Of a stretch of 12,913 nucleotides of DNA, positions 6,817 through 12,913 are shown piece by piece. This DNA is from Planctomycetota bacterium (GTDB lineage Bacteria; Planctomycetota; Phycisphaerae; Sedimentisphaerales; SM23-30). Position 1 is the first letter of the stretch. The number at the start of each line of letters is the position of its first letter. The position numbers and the translations under genes were made by a program. Below the pieces are notes generated by a model. It was not told the origin of the DNA, searched no databases, and saw nothing but the letters and a program-made list of their open reading frames with translations. The DNA lies in contig JAKJEP010000012.1 in NCBI GenBank assembly GCA_022705365.1, forward strand, positions 8,994 through 21,906. Reading direction: 5' to 3'.

Positions 6817-8046
6817 ATGGATAGTAAAAAAGAGCAAGGATTGCTAGCGAAACCGGCCGCCAAACCTATAAACTCCCCTCTGGAAAGCCTTTATGGGATC
6901 GGTCCCCTGCGTTTGCGGGACAGTTCCCTCAAAACCGTTCAGGCGTATATTAATCGTGTCAACTTAAAGCACAATGTGGAAATTTTGAAAAAAAAATGCG
7001 CCGCCCCGGTGAAATTCTGTGCGGTCGTCAAGGCGGATGCCTACGGGCATAACGCCCGATTGCTGGTTCCGGTTCTGGCTGGCGGGTATGCGGATTACTT
7101 TGCAGTCTCCAATATTGAAGAAGCGGAACGCATTTATCCGTTTGCCAAGGGCAAACCGATCCTGGTTTTTGCTCCCCTTTATGAAGGGATCGCACCCGAC
7201 CTGCTCCAGCTGGCGCAGGCCAGGGGATTTCACTGCACCATCTGTTCCCCGGCAGGCCTGCGGTATGTCAATGATTATATGGAAACCACCGGCCGGTCGC
7301 TACCGGTGCAGATGAAGGTGGATACGGGAATGGGCCGGGTGGGCTGCCTGGCGGAGGAATTTGAAGACCTGTACCACGCCATTCGGGAGAAAAAATGGTT
7401 CCAGATTACGGGCGTCTATTCGCATTTTGCCAACGCCGACGATCAGGATCTGAGCAAAGCCCGGCAGCAGGCGGCCGTATTCTCGGAACTGGTAACGCGG
7501 CTGGGTCTTTCCCAATGGCCCATACTAAAACATATTTCGAGCACCGCCGCGACCATGCAGTTACCGGAAGCCCATTACGATATGATCCGCTGCGGCATCG
7601 GGATGTATGGTTATACCACCGGCGCGTACGGCCATTCCTGCGGCTTAAAGCCGGTGATGAAGGTGGAAGCGCCTCTGATTCAGATTAAGAAGCTGGCGGC
7701 CGGCCAGTCCTGCGGATATGGCGGGACCTATATTGCCCCGAACGATATGCTGATCGGCCTGATTCCTTTCGGCTATGCCGACGGTTTGTTTCGCTCGCTG
7801 TCAAACCGGATCTCGCTGAAGATCGGCGGCTATGAAGCCCCGGTAGTGGGACGCATCAGCATGGACCTGACGATGATCGATTTATCGAATGTGCCCCATC
7901 CGACGGAAGGCATGATGGTGACAGTAATCGACGACCAGCCGGGCAGTTGCTGCGACATTTATCATATGGCCGAGCAGATCGGGACGACTCCGTATGAAAT
8001 CCTGATCTCCATCGGCAGCCGGGTGAAACGAGTGATTGTGAACTGA
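6817..8046 (+). CDS. alr: Alanine racemase
   Basis: PLP-dependent enzyme interconverting L- and D-alanine, supplying D-alanine for peptidoglycan. The 409-residue protein has a non-conserved N-terminal stretch of about 40 residues, then the alpha/beta barrel with the PLP lysine K72 in AVVKADAYGHN, MKVDTGMGRVGC and GVYSHFANAD, and the C-terminal beta domain with the second catalytic base Y301 in CGYGGTY, then IPFGYADG and GRISMDLTMID. Both catalytic residues are present. Start choice is uncertain: ATG at 6805 is in frame but lacks a ribosome binding site and lies in a hairpin arm; ATG at 6817 has GGA 7 nt upstream and the hairpin-bridged AGAAGGA. The macro-domain gene follows after 18 nt, probably in the same transcript. 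Confidence 0.95.
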   Translation: MDSKKEQGLLAKPAAKPINSPLESLYGIGPLRLRDSSLKTVQAYINRVNLKHNVEILKKKCAAPVKFCAVVKADAYGHNARLLVPVLAGGYADYFAVSNIEEAERIYPFAKGKPILVFAPLYEGIAPDLLQLAQARGFHCTICSPAGLRYVNDYMETTGRSLPVQMKVDTGMGRVGCLAEEFEDLYHAIREKKWFQITGVYSHFANADDQDLSKARQQAAVFSELVTRLGLSQWPILKHISSTAATMQLPEAHYDMIRCGIGMYGYTTGAYGHSCGLKPVMKVEAPLIQIKKLAAGQSCGYGGTYIAPNDMLIGLIPFGYADGLFRSLSNRISLKIGGYEAPVVGRISMDLTMIDLSNVPHPTEGMMVTVIDDQPGSCCDIYHMAEQIGTTPYEILISIGSRVKRVIVN

Positions 8047-8064
8047 CAGGAAAAGGGGTAGAAA

Positions 8065-8601
8065 ATGAACGGGAAAATTACATTAATCCAGGGGGATATC
8101 ACCCGACAGGAAACCGAGGCGATTGTCAATGCCGCCAACAGTTCGCTGATGGGCGGGGGCGGAGTCGATGGGGCGATTCACCGGGCAGGGGGATCTGCGA
8201 TTCTGGAGGAATGCCGGAAAATTGTGGACCGGCAGGGACGATGTCCGACGGGGCAAGCCGTAATGACCACGGGCGGAAATCTCAAAGCAAAATATGTCAT
8301 CCATACGGTAGGCCCCGTCTGGAAAGACGGCAGTCACGGGGAAGACGTTTTGCTGGCAAATGCCTATCGGAATTCCCTGCAAACGGCCGTGCAAAACGGA
8401 CTCCAAACTATCGCGTTTCCTTCCATCAGTACCGGAGCCTACCGGTTTCCCCTCGAACGCGCGGCCCGGATCGCCCTGCAAACCGTGCGTGATTTTCTGC
8501 AGGAAACAAAACAGCTCGAGGAAGTCCGCTTTGTTCTCTTTAGCCAGAAGGATCTGGAGGTGTATCAAAAAGAATATAACCAACTGGCGATCGGGTACTA
8601 G
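8065..8601 (+). CDS. Macro-domain ADP-ribose hydrolase / O-acetyl-ADP-ribose deacetylase (YmdB type)
   Basis: A 178-residue single macro domain, the usual length. Family members bind ADP-ribose and remove O-acetyl groups from O-acetyl-ADP-ribose or mono-ADP-ribose from proteins. Visible motifs: GDIT (10-13); NAANSSLMGGGGVDGAIHRAGG (22-43) with N25 and D35, at the same positions as the active-site residues of E. coli YmdB; CPTGQAVMTTGGNL (about 58-71); YVIHTVGPVW (75-84); and the phosphate-binding loop AFPSISTGAYRFP (about 118-130). The start ATG has a strong AAGGGG about 6 nt upstream. It lies 18 nt behind alr and 189 nt before lon. Its substrate in this organism cannot be read from context. 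Confidence 0.92.
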   Translation: MNGKITLIQGDITRQETEAIVNAANSSLMGGGGVDGAIHRAGGSAILEECRKIVDRQGRCPTGQAVMTTGGNLKAKYVIHTVGPVWKDGSHGEDVLLANAYRNSLQTAVQNGLQTIAFPSISTGAYRFPLERAARIALQTVRDFLQETKQLEEVRFVLFSQKDLEVYQKEYNQLAIGY

Positions 8602-8658
8602 CAAATCCGGCTCAAGGGGATGGGCTGTTCTTTCCTTTTGTTCTTTTCTGTTGAGTAT

Positions 8659-8687
8659 TTGACACAGGGGGTCCGTTCCGGTAATCT
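8659..8687 (+). promoter_or_regulatory. Promoter candidate of lon
   Basis: A perfect TTGACA (8659-8664), 17 nt, then TAATCT (8682-8687), a three-of-six -10 match. Transcription from about 8694 would give a leader of about 97 nt to the lon ATG, which argues against the in-frame upstream ATG at 8620. No heat-shock CIRCE-like inverted repeat is visible. Confidence 0.5.
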
Positions 8688-8790
8688 AGGCGCTATAGCC
8701 CGTTCTGCGGGTCAAGGGTATCTGGACGGCTGGTTCCCTGGAGCCATAGAATATAGGGAGAACGAAAGACAGGAAAACGCATCAAGTTTT

Positions 8791-11337
8791 ATGAGTAAAA
8801 AAGCGAAAAAGAAAACCGAAGAAATCATCTGCCAGTTTGATACGAACAATCTGGATCTGGATAATGTCGATGTAAAGCAAAATCCCATTCAGGTGCCGGA
8901 AATGGCCTCCCATCCAGCCAAACCTGTCCCAGCCGGAAAATCTTCCGCCAGGCAGGAGGTCAAAAATGAGGATGGGGAACAATTAAATATTCCTAACGAA
9001 TTGGGGATACTGGCTTTACGGAATGCCGTGGTTTTCCCCGGCACTGTAATTCCGCTGGCGGTGGGCCGCAGCCGCAGCAACCGGCTTTTGGACGATTCCC
9101 TGCAAAACGAAAAACTAATCGGGGTGATTACCCAAAAAAATCCCAACGCGGATGAGCCGGAATTTCACGAAATCTATCCGGTAGGAACCGTCGTTTCCAT
9201 CATCAAGACCTTGAAACTGCCCGACGGCCAGCGGAGTATTGTGGTTCATGGTCTGGTGCGGTTCCGGGTAGTGCAGTGGCTGGGGAAAGATCCCTTTCTG
9301 CGGGCCAGGATCGAAGTGCTGACCTCACAGGTCAAACCCAGCAAGGAACTGGCCGCCCTGGCCAACAGTATCCGGCAGATGGCCGAACACATGATCAAGC
9401 TTTCCCCCAATATTCCGGAGGAAGTCAATGTGGTTTTAACCAACATTGAGGATCCCGGGGCGCTGGCGGATTTTCTGGCCGCCAATATCAATATCGCGGT
9501 GGACCAGAAACAAAAACTGCTGGAGACGGCGGATGTGGGCGAACGGCTGAAGATTCTGTCGGTGGCGATGGCCAGCCAGAATGAACTGTTGGAGCTGAGT
9601 GCGAAAATCCAGCACCAGGTCAGCAAATCGATTGATAAAACCCAGCGGGAATATTTCTTGCAGGAGCAGCTCAAGGCCATTCAATCCGAGCTGGGGCAAT
9701 CCGATCAGAAATCGGCGGAGATGGAGGAATTGAAGGGCCTGATCGAAAAAGCACAAATGCCCGAAAAAGTCCGCGCCGAGGCCCAGCGGGAACTGGACCG
9801 GCTCAGCCGCATGCATACCATGAGTCCCGAATTCAGCGTGCAGCGGTCCTATATCGAATGGCTGTGCGAATTGCCGTGGGCCAAAAGTACGGAGGACAAG
9901 CTCAATTTAAGCCGTGCCCGGCAGGTTCTCAACACCGACCATTACGATCTGGTGAAGGTCAAAAAACGGATCCTGGAATTTCTGGCGGTCCGCAAGCTCA
10001 ATCCGGAAGGCCGCAGTCCGATATTATGTTTTGTCGGCCCGCCGGGGGTGGGCAAGACCTCGCTGGGAAAAAGCATTGCCCGCAGCCTGGGCCGCAAATT
10101 CGTCCGTATTTCGCTGGGCGGAATCCGGGACGAAGCGGATATCCGGGGACATCGAAGGACCTACATCGGGGCCTTGCCGGGACGGATCATCCAGGAACTG
10201 CGAAAGTGTGAAAGCCGCAATCCGGTGTTCATGCTGGACGAGCTGGACAAAATCGGCCAGGATTTCCGGGGCGACCCGGCCTCGGCCCTGTTGGAGGTGC
10301 TGGACCCGGAACAAAATAATTCCTTTACCGACCATTATATCGGCCAGCCGTTCGATCTGTCGAAGGTGATGTTTATCGGCACCGCCAACTATATGGGCAC
10401 CGTGCCGCCGGCCCTGCGGGATCGTATGGAAGTGATCGAACTACCCGGCTACACCGCCAGTGAAAAACTCTCCATCGCCAAACAGTATCTGCTGCCCCGC
10501 CAGCTTCAGGAAAACGGCCTGACCGGCCGGCAGTTACTCCTGAAAGACGGCACACTTGAAAAAATCATCGAGTCGTACACCCGCGAAGCCGGCGTTCGGG
10601 AGCTGGAACGGCAGATCGCCGCCGTTTGCCGGGCCATTGCGGTGGAGATTGCCGAGGGGAAGCGAAAGACCGCCGCCGTTTCTCCTTCGCTGCTGGCCTC
10701 TCTGCTGGGGCCGGTCCAGTATGAATCCGAACTGGCCCTGCGCACCAGTACGCCCGGTGTCGCCACCGGCCTGGCCTATACGCCCGTGGGCGGCGAGGTC
10801 TTGTTTATCGAATCCTCGATCACGCCGGGGGAAGGGCACCTGGTTCTGACCGGTCAGCTTGGTGATGTCATGAAAGAAAGTGCCCAGGCCGCCGTAACCG
10901 TCATCAAAAGCCTCGCGGCCAAAAAAATCGCCGGGAAGAATCAGACGACACAAAAAATCCTGGCCCAGTTTCTTGTCGATCACCAGAACCTGAAAAAACA
11001 CAATATTCATATTCACGTCCCGGCCGGCGCCATCCCCAAGGACGGCCCATCGGCGGGCCTGGCGATTTATACTTCCCTGGTCTCCCTGTTTACCGGCCGG
11101 GCGGTACGGGCGGACCTTGCCATGACCGGGGAAATCACCCTGCGGGGCCTGGTGCTGCCCATCGGCGGGGTCAAAGAGAAGGTCCTGGCCGCCAAACGGG
11201 CCGGGATCAAAACCGTCATTCTGCCCGACCGGAACAAAAAAGACACCCTGGACCTGCCCAAAGATGCCCTGCGGAACCTGACCTTTGTTTTTGTCGATCA
11301 CGTGGATAAAGTCCTGCGAATCGCATTGGAAAATTGA
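8791..11337 (+). CDS. lon: ATP-dependent protease Lon
   Basis: Cytoplasmic AAA+ serine protease degrading misfolded and regulatory proteins. Domains in the 848 residues: a hydrophilic tail (1-66) absent from most Lons; the LON substrate-binding domain starting at IPNELGILALRNAVVFPG (67-84); a coiled-coil region (about 300-380); AAA+ with Walker A GPPGVGKT (416-423) and Walker B FMLDELD (480-486); and the protease domain with the Ser-Lys dyad S754 (DGPSAG) and K797 (GGVKEK). All key residues are intact. The frame is open back to an ATG at 8620, but that would lie upstream of the promoter at 8659-8687 and add unlikely residues. ATG at 8791 has no close ribosome binding site; an AGGA lies 16 nt away. 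Its TGA stop falls inside the -35 box of the next promoter. Confidence 0.96.
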   Translation: MSKKAKKKTEEIICQFDTNNLDLDNVDVKQNPIQVPEMASHPAKPVPAGKSSARQEVKNEDGEQLNIPNELGILALRNAVVFPGTVIPLAVGRSRSNRLLDDSLQNEKLIGVITQKNPNADEPEFHEIYPVGTVVSIIKTLKLPDGQRSIVVHGLVRFRVVQWLGKDPFLRARIEVLTSQVKPSKELAALANSIRQMAEHMIKLSPNIPEEVNVVLTNIEDPGALADFLAANINIAVDQKQKLLETADVGERLKILSVAMASQNELLELSAKIQHQVSKSIDKTQREYFLQEQLKAIQSELGQSDQKSAEMEELKGLIEKAQMPEKVRAEAQRELDRLSRMHTMSPEFSVQRSYIEWLCELPWAKSTEDKLNLSRARQVLNTDHYDLVKVKKRILEFLAVRKLNPEGRSPILCFVGPPGVGKTSLGKSIARSLGRKFVRISLGGIRDEADIRGHRRTYIGALPGRIIQELRKCESRNPVFMLDELDKIGQDFRGDPASALLEVLDPEQNNSFTDHYIGQPFDLSKVMFIGTANYMGTVPPALRDRMEVIELPGYTASEKLSIAKQYLLPRQLQENGLTGRQLLLKDGTLEKIIESYTREAGVRELERQIAAVCRAIAVEIAEGKRKTAAVSPSLLASLLGPVQYESELALRTSTPGVATGLAYTPVGGEVLFIESSITPGEGHLVLTGQLGDVMKESAQAAVTVIKSLAAKKIAGKNQTTQKILAQFLVDHQNLKKHNIHIHVPAGAIPKDGPSAGLAIYTSLVSLFTGRAVRADLAMTGEITLRGLVLPIGGVKEKVLAAKRAGIKTVILPDRNKKDTLDLPKDALRNLTFVFVDHVDKVLRIALEN

Positions 11338-11361
11338 CATTCTCCCGGATCAGGCTATAAT
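11334..11361 (+). promoter_or_regulatory. Near-perfect sigma70 promoter at the end of lon
   Basis: TTGACA (11334-11339), 16 nt, TATAAT (11356-11361): both hexamers match the consensus fully. The lon stop codon (11335-11337) lies inside the -35 box. Transcription should begin around 11368, about 3 nt before the closing stem of repeat copy A, and reach the STAS gene after a leader of about 150 nt. Confidence 0.8.
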
Positions 11362-11362
11362 G

Positions 11363-11455
11363 GACGCTAGCGTCAAAAGCTCTTCGATCTCTTGTTATTG
11401 AGGAGCCAGAGCCGTTTTTGAATGTGAGAATCGACTTTTGGCGGTTCTCTCATAA
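11363..11455 (+). repeat. Structured 93-nt repeat, copy A (leader of the STAS-ACT genes)
   Basis: Homologous to copy B (3974-4066, opposite strand), about 83% identical by hand alignment. CGTCAAAAG (11371-11379) pairs with CTTTTGGCG (11435-11443), with one G-U pair where copy B has A-U. After a 4-nt bulge CTCT, TCGAT (11384-11388) pairs with ATCGA (11430-11434). An internal CTC/GAG helix (11389-11391 with 11400-11402) is CCC/GGG in copy B. GGAGCCAG (11402-11409) and TTTTTG (11415-11420) are unpaired in this model and conserved. A palindrome GACGCTAGCGTC (11363-11374) overlaps the 5' edge. It contains no convincing gene and lies directly behind a strong promoter. I cannot match it to a known riboswitch. 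Confidence 0.78.
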
Positions 11456-11486
11456 CGAAAGCTGGTATTTGGAAATTTCTGGCATT

Positions 11487-11505
11487 CCCGGCCCGACGGG
11501 CCGGG
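11487..11505 (+). promoter_or_regulatory. GC-rich hairpin just before the STAS ribosome binding site
   Basis: CCCGGCCC (11487-11494) pairs with GGGCCGGG (11498-11505) around a 3-nt loop. The GGAG ribosome binding site (11507-11510) follows at once and ATG is at 11517. No T run follows, so it is not an intrinsic terminator; it could modulate ribosome access or protect the mRNA end. Confidence 0.55.
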
Positions 11506-11516
11506 CGGAGAAACGT

Positions 11517-11873
11517 ATGAATGAGGAATCACAACTTACGGTAACGCTGCAGGATGGCGTTTCCCTGGTCAACTTCCGCGAGGCGTCCGTTCTGGATGCC
11601 TATCATGTCGGGCTGGTCAGCAAGGATTTGTATGCCCTGATTGAGAAGCAAGGGCTGCGGAAACTGGTCCTGGATTTGTCCTCCATCAAGATGCTCAGCA
11701 GCCAAACTTTGGGAGTTCTCCTGAATATGCGGCAAAAACTCGACCAGCTCGGCGGAAAAATGGTCTTGAGCGGGATCGACCCCCGTCTCTATCGGGTCTT
11801 TAAAATTACCCATCTGAAAGATTTGTTCGAATTTTATGAAACCAACGAGGAGGCGATTGCCTCTTTTCAGTAA
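11517..11873 (+). CDS. STAS-domain protein, anti-sigma factor antagonist type
   Basis: A 118-residue single STAS domain like SpoIIAA/RsbV, which bind anti-sigma kinases when unphosphorylated. The core reads KLVLDLSSIKMLSSQTLGVLL (about 49-69). Aligned to the canonical D-S-S-G-L-G, the phospho-acceptor corresponds to S62, so the serine is kept, while the preceding Asp and following Ser-Gly are replaced (S61, Q63, T64). The second half (MVLSGIDPRLYRVFKITHLKDLFEFY) is typical. The frame is open upstream to 11418, but ATG at 11517 has GGAG 6 nt before it and the domain starts there. No anti-sigma kinase, phosphatase or sigma factor gene is in the window. The ACT gene follows after 12 nt. Confidence 0.88.
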   Translation: MNEESQLTVTLQDGVSLVNFREASVLDAYHVGLVSKDLYALIEKQGLRKLVLDLSSIKMLSSQTLGVLLNMRQKLDQLGGKMVLSGIDPRLYRVFKITHLKDLFEFYETNEEAIASFQ

Positions 11874-11885
11874 AAAAGGCGTAGT

Positions 11886-12350
11886 ATGCATACGGAAATC
11901 CAATTTTCGATTTTTCTGGTCAATAAACCCGGGGTTCTGGCGCAGATTCTCAACGCACTGGCCAGGGAGAAAGTGAATATCATTGCCATGACCCTGATGG
12001 ACTCGGTGGAACATGGCGTTCTGCGTCTGGTGGCGGCCCAGCCGGCGCATGCCCGGGAGGTTCTCAAACACCATGAAGTGCAGGTGACCGAATCGGAAGT
12101 GCTGTGTGTGAATCTTCCCAACAAACCCGGCGCCGTGGCGGAAGTCTGCACCAAACTCTCCGCCGCTCATATCAATATCAATTACTGCTATGTAACGGCC
12201 GGGGCACGCGGAGGCCGAACCACGGGAATCCTGCGGGTTGCCGACCTGAAAAAAGCCGTAAAAATACTGAAATTACAGGACAATCCGGACACCCCGGAAA
12301 ACCAGTCATCCAAAAAACTCCGACCCCATTTCGGCCAGCGGAACCGCTAA
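11886..12350 (+). CDS. Tandem ACT-domain protein
   Basis: A 154-residue protein made of two ACT domains: residues about 1-66 (FSIFLVNKPGVLAQILNALAREKVNIIAM) and about 70-130 (LCVNLPNKPGAVAEVCTKLSAAHININYCY), each with the typical NKPG turn after the first strand. It ends with a hydrophilic tail rich in N, S, K and R. No catalytic domain is attached. ACT pairs usually bind amino acids; stand-alone ones are often regulators or ligand sensors, but the ligand is unknown here. ATG at 11886 has a weak AAGG about 7 nt upstream. The 12-nt gap to the STAS gene suggests co-transcription and a possible shared sensory role, which is inference. Confidence 0.88.
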   Translation: MHTEIQFSIFLVNKPGVLAQILNALAREKVNIIAMTLMDSVEHGVLRLVAAQPAHAREVLKHHEVQVTESEVLCVNLPNKPGAVAEVCTKLSAAHININYCYVTAGARGGRTTGILRVADLKKAVKILKLQDNPDTPENQSSKKLRPHFGQRNR

Positions 12351-12404
12351 AGGACGGATGACCGTTTATTAGAAAATGGCCGGTTTCCCCGGACCTTATT
12401 CCCG

Positions 12405-12913
12405 ATGAAACGCCAGAAAATAACTCCGAAAATATCCAATCGACTGGTTCAGCTGGAGTTGTTCCCGCTCCGCCTGCCTTTTCGCCATCCCTTTTTGCAT
12501 GCGGCCGCCCAGCGGAGTTCCACCGATACCCTGATTGCCGCCGCCCTGCTGGCCGATGGAACCGTCGGTTTCGGCGAAGCCGTACCCCGTACCTACGTAA
12601 CGGGAGAAACCATCGAATCGGTTCAGTATGATGTCCGCACCGTGCTGGCGGATTCCTTGAAAGATATGCAGCCGGACAATTTCTCCGAGGCCCTGGAATG
12701 GGCGGATAACCTTCCCTTCCAGAATGAGCAGGGGCAAAATATGAACTGTGCCCGCTGCTGCGTTGAATTGGCGCTGCTGGATGCCTATGGGAAATTTTTC
12801 CAGACCCCTTTGAGCGGGATTGCCGGCTGGCTGGGCTTTGGAGCCTTCAGCAACCTCCGTCCCGACCACCCCGTGCGGATCAGCGGCATTCTCGACGGCA
12901 GCCGTCCGGCCAG
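12405..12913 (+). CDS. Dipeptide epimerase-like enolase-superfamily protein, N-terminal part
   Basis: The first 169 codons are visible; the rest lies beyond the right edge. The N-terminal capping domain is recognisable: LVQLELFPLRLPFRHPF (14-30), DGTVGFGEAVPRTYVTGE (51-68), CARCCVELALLDAYGK (115-130) and the start of the barrel at RISGILDGSRP (158-168), which resembles the YSGVLDG-type strand of L-Ala-D/L-Glu and related dipeptide epimerases. The metal ligands and catalytic lysines lie further on and cannot be checked, so exact specificity is open. In murein recycling such enzymes convert L-Ala-D-Glu to L-Ala-L-Glu. The gene starts 54 nt after the ACT gene. ATG at 12405 is the only start before the preceding in-frame stop, although no clear ribosome binding site precedes it. 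Confidence 0.85.
   Translation, partial: MKRQKITPKISNRLVQLELFPLRLPFRHPFLHAAAQRSSTDTLIAAALLADGTVGFGEAVPRTYVTGETIESVQYDVRTVLADSLKDMQPDNFSEALEWADNLPFQNEQGQNMNCARCCVELALLDAYGKFFQTPLSGIAGWLGFGAFSNLRPDHPVRISGILDGSRPA

Noticed and set aside
8620..8790. N-terminal extension of lon to an ATG at 8620
   Set aside because: The ATG lies upstream of the likely promoter at 8659-8687, and the extra 57 residues have no Lon similarity.
10534..11340. Minus-strand open frame of 268 codons opposite the Lon protease domain
   Set aside because: It lies fully within the well-supported lon gene and shows no motif; long antisense frames are expected in GC-biased coding sequence.
11418..11516. N-terminal extension of the STAS gene to an ATG at 11418
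   Set aside because: It would start inside the structured repeat, lacks a ribosome binding site and adds residues outside the STAS fold; ATG 11517 has a GGAG at good distance.
1..12913. CRISPR array, tRNA, rRNA, integrase or transposase
   Set aside because: No evenly spaced direct repeats, no tRNA-like arms and no mobile-element protein were found in the gaps or open frames.

Overview
The window is about 12.9 kb of an ordinary bacterial chromosome: no rRNA, tRNA, CRISPR array, transposase or phage gene is recognisable. The gene set is a housekeeping mix plus a bacterial DNA topoisomerase VI B subunit. The most likely source is a planctomycete, perhaps of the Phycisphaerae/Sedimentisphaerales. 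This is inference from the overall flavour of the proteins (topoisomerase VI in a bacterium, an SSQT-type STAS protein, a Lon with a long N-terminal tail), not from a marker gene.

Left part, all on the minus strand. From high to low coordinates: serA (phosphoglycerate dehydrogenase, serine synthesis) with a good sigma70-type promoter; an acetate/succinate transporter of the GPR1/FUN34/YaaH family with a strong intrinsic terminator behind it; then a tight three-gene operon, top6B-pgpA-uppP, with its own promoter, gaps of 2 and 0 nt, and a weak terminator at the end. This operon joins a type IIB topoisomerase subunit to phosphatidylglycerol synthesis (PgpA) and undecaprenyl carrier recycling (UppP). 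A partial unknown gene with its own promoter runs off the left edge.

Right part, all on the plus strand. Divergent from serA lies alr (alanine racemase), followed 18 nt later by a macro-domain ADP-ribose hydrolase. Then comes lon, with its own promoter, and then a unit of a STAS anti-sigma-antagonist protein, a tandem ACT-domain protein and the start of a dipeptide epimerase of the enolase superfamily. Alr, UppP and the epimerase all touch peptidoglycan precursor supply or recycling, but they lie in separate transcription units.

The main unexplained signal is non-coding. A 93-nt sequence occurs twice, in opposite orientations 7.3 kb apart: behind the transporter (minus strand, 3974-4066) and between lon and the STAS gene (plus strand, 11363-11455). 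By hand alignment the copies match at about 77 of 93 positions without gaps. The ends form a conserved stem (9 bp, a 4-nt bulge, 5 bp), and a small internal helix shows one compensatory T-A to C-G change. The plus-strand copy has a near-perfect promoter (TTGACA, 16 nt, TATAAT) placed so that transcription would begin about 3 nt before the stem. In both places a second hairpin follows about 31-36 nt downstream: next to a ribosome binding site in one copy, a terminator in the other. I could not assign it to a known RNA family. It is a candidate structured RNA or small mobile repeat.
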